Below are positions 1-7,275 of a stretch of DNA of 9,724 nucleotides, piece by piece (the first letter of the stretch is position 1; the number at the start of each line of letters is the position of its first letter). Under the pieces are notes generated by a model that saw only the letters and a list, made by a program, of their open reading frames with translations, had not been told where the DNA came from and did not search any database. The stretch is taken from positions 1-9,724 of the forward strand of contig DATKMG010000094.1 of assembly GCA_035541995.1 (NCBI GenBank). The letters run 5' to 3'. A program made the position numbers and the translations under genes. The DNA is from DATKMG01 sp035541995. Lineage in GTDB: Bacteria > Acidobacteriota > Terriglobia > Versatilivoradales > Versatilivoraceae.

Positions 1-532
1 TCTGGAGGAGAATATCGACGCCTTGGAAGAGGAGATTTCGCAAATGGAACCCGACGCCCACGGGCTGACTGTCTTACCCTTTCTGTCCGGAGAGCGGAGT
101 CCCGGCTGGAACGGAAATGCCCGGGCAGTTGTTAGCGGCCTCAGTTTCCATCATCGTCCAATCGACATCCTGCGAGCTGGTCTAGAGGCAGTTGCCTACC
201 GGTTCAGTCACGTGGCGAGCTTGTTGTGGCAGGTGCACCCTTCTGCCAGCCCAATCATCGCTTCTGGTGGCGCCTTGCTTAAATCTCCAACGTGGACTCA
301 AATCGTAGCAGACGTGCTAGGGAAGCCCGTCATCGCTTCTCGAGTTTTGGAAGCTTCGAGCAGGGGCGCCGCCTTGATGGCCTTAGAGGCTCTGGGATTG
401 GCTCAGGATATCGAGCATATCCCTGCTCCACTCGGCCGACATTTCTTGCCAAATCCTCGACATCATCAGCGATATCAGGAGGCGGCGAAACGACAGGAGG
501 AACTCTACCGTCGGCTGATTCCTCCTCGCTGA
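1..532 (+). CDS. FGGY-family carbohydrate kinase, probably gluconokinase (3' part only)
   Basis: The reading frame is open from base 2 to the TGA at 530-532 and gives about 176 C-terminal residues; the start lies off the left edge. This is the second ATPase-fold (FGGY_C) domain of a sugar kinase that transfers phosphate from ATP to a sugar or sugar acid in the cytoplasm. Visible hallmarks are LPFLSGERSPGW near the beginning, the segment ILRAGLEAVAYR, and the FGGY signature-like stretch SGGALLKSPTWTQIVADVLG, followed by SSRGAALMALEALG. The GERSPGW type of motif and the position just upstream of rpiB, zwf and opcA favour gluconate as substrate, giving 6-phosphogluconate. Xylulokinase or another FGGY kinase cannot be excluded, because the substrate-binding N-terminal domain is missing. 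Family membership is firm; substrate is inference. Confidence 0.85.
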   Translation, partial: LEENIDALEEEISQMEPDAHGLTVLPFLSGERSPGWNGNARAVVSGLSFHHRPIDILRAGLEAVAYRFSHVASLLWQVHPSASPIIASGGALLKSPTWTQIVADVLGKPVIASRVLEASSRGAALMALEALGLAQDIEHIPAPLGRHFLPNPRHHQRYQEAAKRQEELYRRLIPPR

Positions 533-953
533 TGCTCCTTCTCGAATCGGTCCATAGAGCTAGAACTCGATATGGGCGATTGGTCCCCCAACCATCCAGA
601 ACATCCATCGAATGCTTGGAACTTGCAGTCACCCCAACTTTAGGGGCGGTCCGGAGCTCCCCGATTTTTCATCGCGGTTACGTAAAAGGCAGGAGAGTTC
701 TGGCCTTGGGAGATTAGGCTTCAATGTGCAAAATTCGCAGACTGGGTCTGTCGCAGGGAGATACCTCCTACCGAAGTTAATGAGGCATGGTTTTTTGTGT
801 TGTTCATCCAGGGCGTTCCAAGTTAAATTGAAGCATCAGACTAAGGGACGAAGTGAATAACGGGTTGAGTCGCAGTGGATTCAAGGCCGGGTGGGGAACA
901 GAAATGATCCAGTGTGACCGGCAGCAGCAGGTCCACCAACGTGTGGAGGAAAT
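533..953. other. 421-bp stretch without a convincing gene
   Basis: Between the kinase stop and rpiB no frame gives a protein I recognise. The short open frames here lack ribosome-binding sites or run into rpiB in antisense. The stretch looks somewhat AT-richer around 785-860. A loose promoter-like pair is TTGTTC (800-805) and TTAAAT (823-828) with a 17-base spacer; it matches the consensus only partly. One plus frame (about 687-800) reads GLGRLGFNV and, 15 codons later, KLMRHGF. These resemble two pieces of the N-terminal dinucleotide-binding motif of 6-phosphogluconate dehydrogenase, but the match is too weak to call a pseudogene. Confidence 0.4.
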
Positions 954-1403
954 ATGCGTGTCGCAGTTGGGGCGGACCATGCCGGCTTCCAGCTGAAGGC
1001 CCTGCTGATCGACTTCCTCAGAGCCGCCGGTCATGAAGTGCTGGACTTTGGAACCCATAATGCTGATCCCGTGGACTATCCAGACTCGGCGAAAGCCGTC
1101 GGGGAGGCCGTAGTTCAGGGCAAGGCCGAGCGAGGAGTCTTGGTTTGTGGGAGTGGGGTCGGTGCCAGTGTGGCCGCGAACAAGATCCCGGGTATCCGGG
1201 CAGGGCTTTGCCATGATTGTTATTCGGCCCGGCAGGGGGTCGAGCATGATGATGTGAATGTACTCTGCCTCGGAGCTAGGGTTGTCGGGACGGAACTGGC
1301 ATTGGATATCCTGCGGATTTGGATGGCTGCTCGATTCTCAAACGCAGAGCGGCATCAACGCCGAATCCGCAAGATCAAAGAAATGGAGCAGATTACACGA
1401 TAA
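954..1403 (+). CDS. rpiB: Ribose-5-phosphate isomerase B (RpiB/LacAB family)
   Basis: This 149-residue protein has the usual length of the family and interconverts ribulose 5-phosphate and ribose 5-phosphate in the non-oxidative pentose phosphate pathway. The N-terminus MRVAVGADHAGFQLK carries the Asp8-His9 pair of the active site. The segment VLVCGSGVGASVAANK holds Cys65, the expected catalytic base of the cysteine-type RpiB enzymes; the mycobacterial type has Glu in an equivalent role. His98 in the stretch GVEHDDVNVLCLGARVVG matches the conserved H-[ND]-D-x-N-V motif. The C-terminal helix RHQRRIRKIKEME is also typical. GGAGGA at 945-950, shortly before the ATG, supports this start. The gene lies upstream of zwf and opcA on the same strand, fitting a pentose phosphate cluster. 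A galactose-6-phosphate isomerase role (LacA/LacB) is less likely without lac neighbours. Confidence 0.95.
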   Translation: MRVAVGADHAGFQLKALLIDFLRAAGHEVLDFGTHNADPVDYPDSAKAVGEAVVQGKAERGVLVCGSGVGASVAANKIPGIRAGLCHDCYSARQGVEHDDVNVLCLGARVVGTELALDILRIWMAARFSNAERHQRRIRKIKEMEQITR

Positions 1404-1599
1404 CTAGCCCCGGCCAACGTCGCTAGATGAACAATGACTGCGGGTTCATGCTCTTTCGGGGAACAATATGGAGGGAGTGAGTCCTGCTTTGGATGGAAGC
1501 CCAGAAGATTCTTCGTCAAGGGTCGAAGCCTCACAGGACTGGTTATTCAAAACCTAGAAAAAAGTGGAGATCTCATCCTTGAAGTCAAATCCGTTACGC

Positions 1600-1604
1600 G
1601 AAGG
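1600..1604 (+). promoter_or_regulatory. Ribosome-binding site deciding the zwf start
   Basis: GAAGG sits 7 bases before the ATG at 1612. No comparable site precedes the in-frame GTG at 1564, where the upstream sequence is A-rich (about 1557-1563). This favours the ATG as the start of zwf. Confidence 0.5.
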
Positions 1605-1611
1605 CCTGGGC

Positions 1612-3111
1612 ATGGAACAGTCGGTTGAGCCTTGCATCCTGGTGATCTTTGGGGCCTCTGGCGACCTAACCCACCGCAAACTGGTTCCCGCCTTGTTTAA
1701 TCTGACCCGACAGGGCATGTTGCCCAATGGATTCTCAGTGCTGGGTGTAGCCCGTTCGCCCCTGAGCCTTGACCAGTTTCGGGAGCGAATGAAGGAGGGC
1801 ATTGCTCAGGACGCGGGAATGGTTGGAAGCGGCTCTGATCTCTGGCAGAGTTTTGCCCAGGGGCTTTTTTATCTTCAGGCTGATCCGCATCTTGAGGAGA
1901 GCTACGAGAAGATCAAGAAAACTCTGGAGCAGATCGATGGGGAACGAGGCACCCAGAGCCGGAGGGTTTTCTATCTGGCATTGCCCCCAAGTTCCTATAA
2001 CGCCGTGGTTCAAAGCTTGGGTAAATCAGGGCTTGCCAAAGAAGACCGCGGAGAGAGCGAATGGGTTCGAATCATCATCGAGAAGCCATTTGGCCGTGAC
2101 CTGGAATCGGCGCAGCAGCTCAACCGCACTATACACGAGGTGTTCAGAGAAGACCAGATATATCGCATCGACCACTACCTTGGCAAAGAAACGGTCCAAA
2201 ACATTCTGGTGCTGCGGTTGGCCAATGGAATCTTCGAGCCCATTTGGAATCGGCGTTACATCGATTCCATTCAAATTACCGCTGCTGAGACCCTAGGGGT
2301 AGAAAACCGGGGCGCCTACTACGAAGAAGCCGGCTTGCTACGGGATATGATGCAAAACCACTTGCTGCAACTGCTATGCCTTACAGCCATGGAACCTCCG
2401 GTGGCTTTTGACGCGGATGCTGTGCGTGACGAAAAAGTCAAGGTATTGCGGGCCATCCGCCCCTTCACACCGGCCGCTGCAGCCCAGTTTGCCGTAAGAG
2501 GTCAATACGGTCCCGGCTCCCTGTTGGGCCGCCCCGTTGCGGGATATCGAGACGAGCCTGGAGTGTCTCCCGAATCTCAAATGGAGACTTATGCAGCGCT
2601 GCGGTTGTCTATCGACAATTGGCGCTGGGCTGGTGTTCCCTTCTTCCTGAGGTCGGGTAAGCGGTTACCTAAGCAGGTCACCGAAGTCGCAGTTCGCTTT
2701 AAGGAGCCCCCCCACCTGCTGTTTGGACCATCCGCGAGCACTCTATTGGAATCCAATTTCCTGGTGTTACGGATCCAGCCGGACGAGGGGATTGCCCTGA
2801 AATTTGAGGCCAAACTGCCTGGGCAAGGGATGAACCTCCGTCCTGTTATCATGGATTTTCGTTACGGGAGTTCCTTCGGCGAGGAAGTTCCGACAGCGTA
2901 TGAGAACCTGTTGCTGGATTGCATGCAAGGCGATGCCACACTGTTTACCCGAAGTGACGAAGTCGAATGTGCCTGGGGTCTGATATCTCCCATCCTGGAA
3001 GTGTGGAAGGAAGGAGTTACGCCGGTCCAAAGTTACGAAGCGGGTTCCTGGGGACCGGTAATTGCAGATGAACTGATTGGAAAAGACGAGCGCCAATGGC
3101 GTAGGCTGTAA
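1612..3111 (+). CDS. zwf: Glucose-6-phosphate 1-dehydrogenase
   Basis: The enzyme oxidises glucose 6-phosphate to 6-phosphoglucono-1,5-lactone with NADP+ (or NAD+), the entry step of the oxidative pentose phosphate pathway. From the ATG at 1612 it has 499 residues, close to the family norm of about 490-510; an in-frame GTG at 1564 would add 16 unconserved residues. The Rossmann nucleotide motif GASGDLTHRK is at about residues 14-23, EKPFG at about 157-161, and the substrate-binding and active-site signature RIDHYLGKE at about 185-193. The stretch LLRDMMQNHLLQLL contains the second catalytic His (about 250). The C-terminal half shows the expected RSGKRLPK, IQPDEGIALKF and AYENLLLDCMQGD segments. 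No truncation or frameshift is visible. It is followed after 3 bp by opcA, its assembly partner. Confidence 0.97.
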   Translation: MEQSVEPCILVIFGASGDLTHRKLVPALFNLTRQGMLPNGFSVLGVARSPLSLDQFRERMKEGIAQDAGMVGSGSDLWQSFAQGLFYLQADPHLEESYEKIKKTLEQIDGERGTQSRRVFYLALPPSSYNAVVQSLGKSGLAKEDRGESEWVRIIIEKPFGRDLESAQQLNRTIHEVFREDQIYRIDHYLGKETVQNILVLRLANGIFEPIWNRRYIDSIQITAAETLGVENRGAYYEEAGLLRDMMQNHLLQLLCLTAMEPPVAFDADAVRDEKVKVLRAIRPFTPAAAAQFAVRGQYGPGSLLGRPVAGYRDEPGVSPESQMETYAALRLSIDNWRWAGVPFFLRSGKRLPKQVTEVAVRFKEPPHLLFGPSASTLLESNFLVLRIQPDEGIALKFEAKLPGQGMNLRPVIMDFRYGSSFGEEVPTAYENLLLDCMQGDATLFTRSDEVECAWGLISPILEVWKEGVTPVQSYEAGSWGPVIADELIGKDERQWRRL

Positions 3112-3114
3112 GCG

Positions 3115-4275
3115 ATGACCAACCTCGAAATCACACCGCTGGGTATGCCTAAGACAGTGAATCCGGCTGCCATCGAACGGGAGTTGAGCCTGCTCTGGAA
3201 GTCTGTCAGCGAGAACGGAACCCTGAATCCCGTGCAGCGAGCGTGCGCCTTGAATCTCCTGGTTTACTTGAGAGGAAGTGAAAGCCTCGGGAAGATTTCC
3301 GAGGTGATTGGAAAACTGATGGTTCAACACCCTAATCGAGCGGTCGTCTTGGTTGCAGAGCCGGATCGACAGCCGGCTGAATTCACAAGCTGGGTCAGCG
3401 CCCAATGCCACCTTTCGCGGGCCGGAGGCAAGCAGGTTTGCTGTGAACAGATCGTAATGAACGCCAGCGCCGAGCAAGTCAAGCATTTGTCGGGTGCCGC
3501 CGTTCCTCTTCTATTGGCGGATTTGCCGGTCTATCTTTGGTGGACTGATCCCTCCGGGATCGAAGACGAGATCTTCAAGAAACTGGCTCTAGCGGCAGAC
3601 CGGGTGATCATCGATTCCGCCCAGTTTCTACAGCCCAAAGATCATTTCAGAGTGTTCCTGCAGCTGCTTGAAAGAAATGGCACTGGACCATCTTTGGGAG
3701 ACCTTAACTGGTCACGACTTCGACCCTGGCGAGAACTGATCGCCCAGTTCTTCGACTCTGCTCCTTGCTTGACGAAGCTCAGCCAGATCGACCGGATGAC
3801 CATTGATTGTCAATCCAGAAATCGAAAGATTAGTACGCTGCCGGCTCAGCCCCTGCTCTTGGCAGGGTGGTTTACGGGTCGCTTGGGCTGGAAGCCCTTG
3901 CCATCCCATCATCGTGTTTCAGGTCTAACTCATTATCTTCTCCTTGAGAAGAACGCGTCGGAGTTTGAAGTGCAGATTCGGATGATCGAGGCAGAGACTG
4001 GCTGCCCGGGTGACATTGTCGCTCTGAAATTATTCTCTTCAGGAAAGCCTCAGGAAGAATTCTGTCGGCAGCTTGAAGCGGTCCTCAGGCCGGGTGAGCG
4101 GGCGCAGGTTCTGGAGGCAACCGTTCTGGAGGGAGCGGCGTCTCCCGTCCTTCGCCAGGTGACTCTGAGGCCAGGGGACAATGAACGCCTGTTGGATGAC
4201 CTATTGAGAGTTCAGAGCCACGACCATGTATTTGAAGAGGCTTGGAAGATAGCCGCCGAACTCACCTCGTGGTAG
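3115..4275 (+). CDS. opcA: Glucose-6-phosphate dehydrogenase assembly protein OpcA
   Basis: This 386-residue protein belongs to the OpcA family, best known from cyanobacteria and actinobacteria. There OpcA promotes oligomerisation and redox-dependent activation of Zwf; it has no known catalytic activity of its own. Visible family features are HPNRAVVL (about 72-79), a central hydrophobic stretch LLLADLPVYLWWTDP (about 132-146), ADRVIIDSAQF (about 161-171), and the C-terminal LLDDLLRVQSHDHVFEEAW. The ATG follows the zwf stop by 3 bases and no clear Shine-Dalgarno sequence precedes it, so translation is probably coupled to zwf. The protein has several Cys residues (44, 98, 109, 110), and a CC pair lies just before EQI. 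Whether these take part in redox control, as proposed for other OpcA proteins, cannot be judged from sequence alone. Confidence 0.93.
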   Translation: MTNLEITPLGMPKTVNPAAIERELSLLWKSVSENGTLNPVQRACALNLLVYLRGSESLGKISEVIGKLMVQHPNRAVVLVAEPDRQPAEFTSWVSAQCHLSRAGGKQVCCEQIVMNASAEQVKHLSGAAVPLLLADLPVYLWWTDPSGIEDEIFKKLALAADRVIIDSAQFLQPKDHFRVFLQLLERNGTGPSLGDLNWSRLRPWRELIAQFFDSAPCLTKLSQIDRMTIDCQSRNRKISTLPAQPLLLAGWFTGRLGWKPLPSHHRVSGLTHYLLLEKNASEFEVQIRMIEAETGCPGDIVALKLFSSGKPQEEFCRQLEAVLRPGERAQVLEATVLEGAASPVLRQVTLRPGDNERLLDDLLRVQSHDHVFEEAWKIAAELTSW

Positions 4276-4395
4276 CGAGGACAATGGCGATCACCTGACT
4301 ATGAAAATGGCGAGGAGCAAAGCCAATGACGACCGTCAGTTGCTGACCAGCCAGTAAGGACTACCGCAGGAGGAGAAAAGGACCCTGGGGGCTGG
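4276..4395. other. 120-bp convergent intergenic region
   Basis: This stretch separates the plus-strand opcA from the minus-strand membrane gene. A short inverted repeat, GTCA/TGAC, lies around 4335-4347. There is no long GC-rich stem with a T-run, so I do not call a terminator although one would be expected here. Confidence 0.4.
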
Positions 4396-5603
4396 CTATT
4401 TGCCCATGGCCGGATTGTCCTGCTTTGCTCCCCTTTCCGAAATCTGCGAGATTTGTTCGAGCGAAAGGCCCTCTCTGTAAAGAAAAACCAGGCCGATCAG
4501 GATGACTGGTACCATCGAAGCAATATAGCAGCCGTTGCTAATCCCGGCAGCCTGGGAATTGGGATCTGAGGCGGACATGTATTCACCGAAGAAGTTCACC
4601 AGGGCCACATTCATGAAGATCTGGTAACCTCCAACCCCACCTGGTGTCGGGATGGCAATTCCCACTACCGTAATGCACATTAGAAAGAGCGCACCCGTGA
4701 ATGGGAAACCTTCCAAGTAGGCTCGGACCATGAACCACACCTGCAGAGTGATCACAATCCAGATGGTGAGTGACAAAAGAAGCGTCCAGGCCAGCGTCCC
4801 GCCCTGCTGCAGGGCTCGAAACCCTTCCAGGAAGGAAGGAAAGAAATTCCCAATTTTCTGAACGATCTGATCGAACCAACGGGCCCCGCGCAGGAACACC
4901 CACAGAATGACAAGACAAAAGGCCAATCCAAGATCCTTCGCATTTTGTGATATTCCTCCGGGCCAATGAAGTCTTCTTATTACTGACCAAAGCAGCAGCA
5001 AGACGATTGGCAGAATGAGCCCTCTTAGCCTTGGGGTGAGTCGTTTCATCCAAGGCGGGTTGTGGAGCACCAGTCGAACGAGAGCAAAAAGGAGAGCCAG
5101 GACTATAAACCCCTCTATCGAGAAGTGCCTAATCGTGAGCAGGATTTCCTTGCCGAGCTCAGAGTCAGGCGAATACCATTGAGAGAATGAGACGAGGTAG
5201 AAACAGAATAGGACGACTACCGTTCCGGTGTCCAGGATCCTCTCCAGTAACGATGCCGCAATGACAGACGCAGCCGAGATCTTTTCTTTTCTGGCCAAGA
5301 GAATCGAGGCCACCACCTCTCCAGTTCGGGGCGGAATGATGTTGATGACGTACTTTACCATGGTCAGAGAGAAGAGGTTCCATAGGTGATTCTATTCTTA
5401 ACCGGTTTGAGTAAGACTCCCCATCGGACAGCCCGTAGGACCATGTGCAACATGGTGAACCCAAAACCGATGAGCAGGTAACGAACCCGTCCCTGCACCA
5501 TGACTCGCAGGGCATGTCCCCAATCCGGAACGGCCCGATAAAAAGCGAATCCAATCAAGAGCGTCAGCCCGAGACTGATACTCAATTGTCCAGCTTTCTT
5601 CAT
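4396..5603 (-). pseudogene. Flippase-like / lysylphosphatidylglycerol synthase TM-family membrane protein, split by a frameshift
   Basis: Two minus-strand reading frames together make one member of the flippase-like domain family (UPF0104, LPG_synthase_TM), multi-pass inner-membrane proteins linked to lipid or glycolipid handling. The first part begins at the ATG at 5603, preceded by AAGGA 6 bases upstream, and carries GLTLLIGFAF and LRAVRWGVLLKPVKNRIT. The second part continues with LWNLFSLTMVKYVINIIPPR, then TGEVVASILLARKEKIS and SLLERILDTG, and ends with IPTPGGVGGYQ and further membrane helices before the TAG at 4396-4398. Both halves align with the family order RWxxLLxPv-(xx)LWNLFS-(xx)PxRxGE, so the break is inside one gene. 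Adding one base at the GG of 5385-5386 restores a 402-residue frame; the length of 1208 bp is one short of a multiple of three. It is either a real inactivating mutation or an assembly error. At least seven hydrophobic segments are visible; substrate is unknown. Confidence 0.85.
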
Positions 5604-5609
5604 CCCAGA

Positions 5610-5614
5610 TCCTT
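5610..5614 (-). promoter_or_regulatory. Ribosome-binding site for the flippase-like gene
   Basis: On the minus strand AAGGA lies 6 bases before the ATG at 5603. It picks this Met over the longer open frame starting at 5753. The extra 50 residues of that longer frame look non-conserved, are rich in Cys, and run through the divergent intergenic region. Confidence 0.55.
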
Positions 5615-5759
5615 GACGGGCTAAGAGCCTCCTGCAGCAGATTGTGAAACAGCAGACACCCGTTTCACCCTCGCTAGCACTCACGGATTGCAGGTCGGCC
5701 AGGGCGTGGGGTCCATTGAATGCAGAAAAGTAGCATGCTGCACCGATTTTCACAAGCTT

Positions 5760-6091
5760 GCATGCTGAAATCGCGCGGGCAACTTCCCATGGCTTGGAAA
5801 TCTGGACGAATCTCAGTCGCGCTTGTGGGAGAACCCAGTCGGTCGAAGCCGCAGTTTCTGGAAGTTTTTCTTTCCACGGATTCAGGGGATGTTCCCCGAG
5901 ACTCTGGGCGATGTCTCTTTAGAGGTGTTTTACAGGGCGATCAACCAGGTGCAACCGTCTTTCATACGTGTGGACGCGGATGAAATCACCTGCCCGAGGA
6001 ACTGGTACAACGTGCGACCGGGAAACCGCTCAGCGTAGAACCTTACCTGGACTACCTGCGAACCAAGTACTCGGAAATCTACCAACTCTAA
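5760..6091 (+). pseudogene. Remnant of an M32 metallocarboxypeptidase (thermostable carboxypeptidase 1 type)
   Basis: This is a broken piece of an M32 zinc carboxypeptidase, an enzyme family that removes C-terminal residues from peptides. A first piece (about 5760-5802) reads EIARATSHGLEI in the frame of 5788. After a frameshift, the frame of 5781 reads DESQSRLWENPVGRSRSFWK, then FYRAINQVQPSFIRVDADEIT up to about 5989. The HES-Q zinc-ligand motif is altered to DESQ, while the IRxxAD motif (IRVDAD) is intact. The sequence then jumps into a third frame (5990-6091) that starts LPEELVQRATGKPLSVEPYL and ends in YSEIYQL and a TAA, the family's C-terminus. The HPF, DxRxT and HExxH motifs upstream and the GxxQDxHW motif between the two pieces are missing. 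The gene has therefore lost its N-terminal half and roughly a hundred internal codons. No functional product is expected. Confidence 0.85.
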
Positions 6092-6126
6092 GCGTTGATC
6101 CCCCTGACCACATGGAGATTGTGTCG

Positions 6127-6170
6127 GATGCAAAGAATGCGGGGGCTGTTCCTGTCGCATTCTTTGCGTC
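6127..6170. terminator. Long hairpin between converging genes, possible bidirectional terminator
   Basis: The arms are 6127-6141 (GATGCAAAGAATGCG) and 6156-6170 (CGCATTCTTTGCGTC). They pair over 15 positions with a single T:G mismatch, around a 14-base loop. The hairpin lies between the end of the M32 remnant (+) and the end of the DUF1080 gene (-), where a shared terminator would sit. Neither side has a clear T-run (TTGG follows on the plus strand), so it is not a classical intrinsic terminator. It may act in transcript-end protection or be a repeat element. Confidence 0.5.
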
Positions 6171-6194
6171 TTGGTGATGAACCTCGACAAGGGC

Positions 6195-7187
6195 TCACGG
6201 TTTGGCTGGGGTGATGACAATGTTCCGATAAGAAACGCCAGTGTGGTCACCCTGGAGGAAGATGGGACCAGAGGCGCCCTCATCGCTGTCAAGCGCTCCA
6301 CCTGTAATCCCCGGGATCTCCTGGTTGTCGATTACTGTTTTCCCGTTCAAGACCACGGTTACTTTTCGACCCACCAGGGTAATGTCGAAAGCCTGCCACT
6401 CTCCAGATTTCCTGGCCGCATTTACGGTGGGAGCCAGGAAACCGTAAATCCCCGCCATGTGTACGTTGTCGAGATGGACCCCGTCGGTGCTTTCACCGGA
6501 TCCCAGAATATCTTCAACCTGGACTTCATATCGGCCTCGGAGGTAAATCCCACTGTTTCCCTTTTTGGGGACATTGACCTCGGCGTGAAGTTTGAAGTCC
6601 TCGAATTTCTGCTCCGTAATGAGATCGCTGCTGGGGATCTTGTTTACCAAGGTTCCTCCAGTAGCCTTCCAGCCATTGTGTTCCGGATGACGAACTTTCC
6701 AACCGGCAAGGTCCTTGCCGTTAAATAGCTTGACAGGCTCTCCCCATCCAGATGGGGCGCTACGTTCCAGAGGCGGAGCCACAACAGCTTTCCAGGACAA
6801 GGTCTTGCCATCGTCACCAACAGTCGTTCCTTCAATTCGGTTGTCGATCATTTTCCCTTTGAAGGCCAAATCGTCCGAGCGCTTTTCATATTGTTTGGGC
6901 AATGAGAACTCCAGCTGGTCACTAGAGATAACCAGCTTATCAATGGGGCGAGCACTGCCTTCACGACCCACAAATCGCCCCTTGAATTGGTCCCCTTGTC
7001 TCGTGATCTCAAACCAGGACGGATACTCCCCGTCTTCCGTCTTAATCGTTGCATCCCACCGGCCCAGGAAAACGGCTGCCGGTGCGGCCGGCTGCTGTGG
7101 GGGTGGAGGGGCCGGGTGGTTAGAAGAACAACTGACAAACGCAAATGCAGTACCTAGCGCAAATAAGAGCAAGCGAGTTTTTGACAT
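6195..7187 (-). CDS. DUF1080 (3-keto-disaccharide hydrolase family) lipoprotein
   Basis: The 330-residue protein starts with a lipoprotein-like signal: MSKTR, a hydrophobic run, and FVSC with Cys20 as the likely lipidated residue. The -3 position is Phe rather than the usual Leu, a mild deviation. A Pro/Ala-rich linker (about 24-38) follows. Next comes an N-terminal beta-rich domain (about 39-137, beginning VFLGRWDATIK) that I do not recognise with confidence. The C-terminal DUF1080 domain runs from about 150 to 330. Its hallmarks are KLFNGKDLAGWK (about 153-164), GNSGIYLRGRYEVQVED, FDITLVGRKVTVVLNGK and GPIFLQGDH followed by YRNIVITP. The fold is a concanavalin-like jelly roll; some family members cleave 3-keto-glycosides, which makes an extracytoplasmic carbohydrate role plausible but unproven here. 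The start is the ATG at 7187, not the in-frame TTG at 7193, because of the AAGGAGG spacing. Confidence 0.9.
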   Translation of the reverse strand: MSKTRLLLFALGTAFAFVSCSSNHPAPPPPQQPAAPAAVFLGRWDATIKTEDGEYPSWFEITRQGDQFKGRFVGREGSARPIDKLVISSDQLEFSLPKQYEKRSDDLAFKGKMIDNRIEGTTVGDDGKTLSWKAVVAPPLERSAPSGWGEPVKLFNGKDLAGWKVRHPEHNGWKATGGTLVNKIPSSDLITEQKFEDFKLHAEVNVPKKGNSGIYLRGRYEVQVEDILGSGESTDGVHLDNVHMAGIYGFLAPTVNAARKSGEWQAFDITLVGRKVTVVLNGKTVIDNQEIPGITGGALDSDEGASGPIFLQGDHTGVSYRNIVITPAKP

Positions 7188-7193
7188 GAACAA

Positions 7194-7200
7194 CCTCCTT
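7194..7200 (-). promoter_or_regulatory. Strong Shine-Dalgarno site of the DUF1080 gene
   Basis: A perfect AAGGAGG on the minus strand lies 6 bases before the ATG at 7187. It abuts the alternative TTG at 7193 with no spacer, so it excludes that codon as a start. It suggests efficient translation. Confidence 0.8.
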
Positions 7201-7275
7201 CTGAGGATAAAAGGGTTTTGAAGGATTCAGCTTAAAGAATCGTTACGCCAATTCCAACCTGTAGATGTACCGTTC

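Noticed and set aside
800..828. Promoter-like TTGTTC-17-TTAAAT upstream of rpiB
   Set aside because: Only three of six and four of six consensus matches in an AT-rich patch, in an organism whose promoter consensus is unknown; kept only as a note in the gap entry.
804..1247. A 147-codon minus-strand open frame over the start of rpiB
   Set aside because: It is antisense to rpiB, whose catalytic residues and ribosome-binding site are clear; no protein family is recognisable in the antisense frame.
1434..1628. A 64-codon open frame between rpiB and zwf
   Set aside because: It overlaps the zwf start, has no family resemblance and no supporting ribosome-binding site.
2767..3486. A 239-codon open frame on the minus strand across the zwf-opcA junction
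   Set aside because: It is antisense to two firmly identified genes and shows no recognisable motif or ribosome-binding site; it is a shadow of their codon use.
5375..5400. Programmed -1 ribosomal frameshifting in the flippase-like gene
   Set aside because: The junction lacks a slippery X XXY YYZ heptamer and an obvious stimulatory stem; this family is not known to use frameshifting.
6171..6728. A 185-codon plus-strand open frame under the DUF1080 gene
   Set aside because: The minus-strand frame has all DUF1080 hallmarks and a perfect AAGGAGG; the plus frame has neither.
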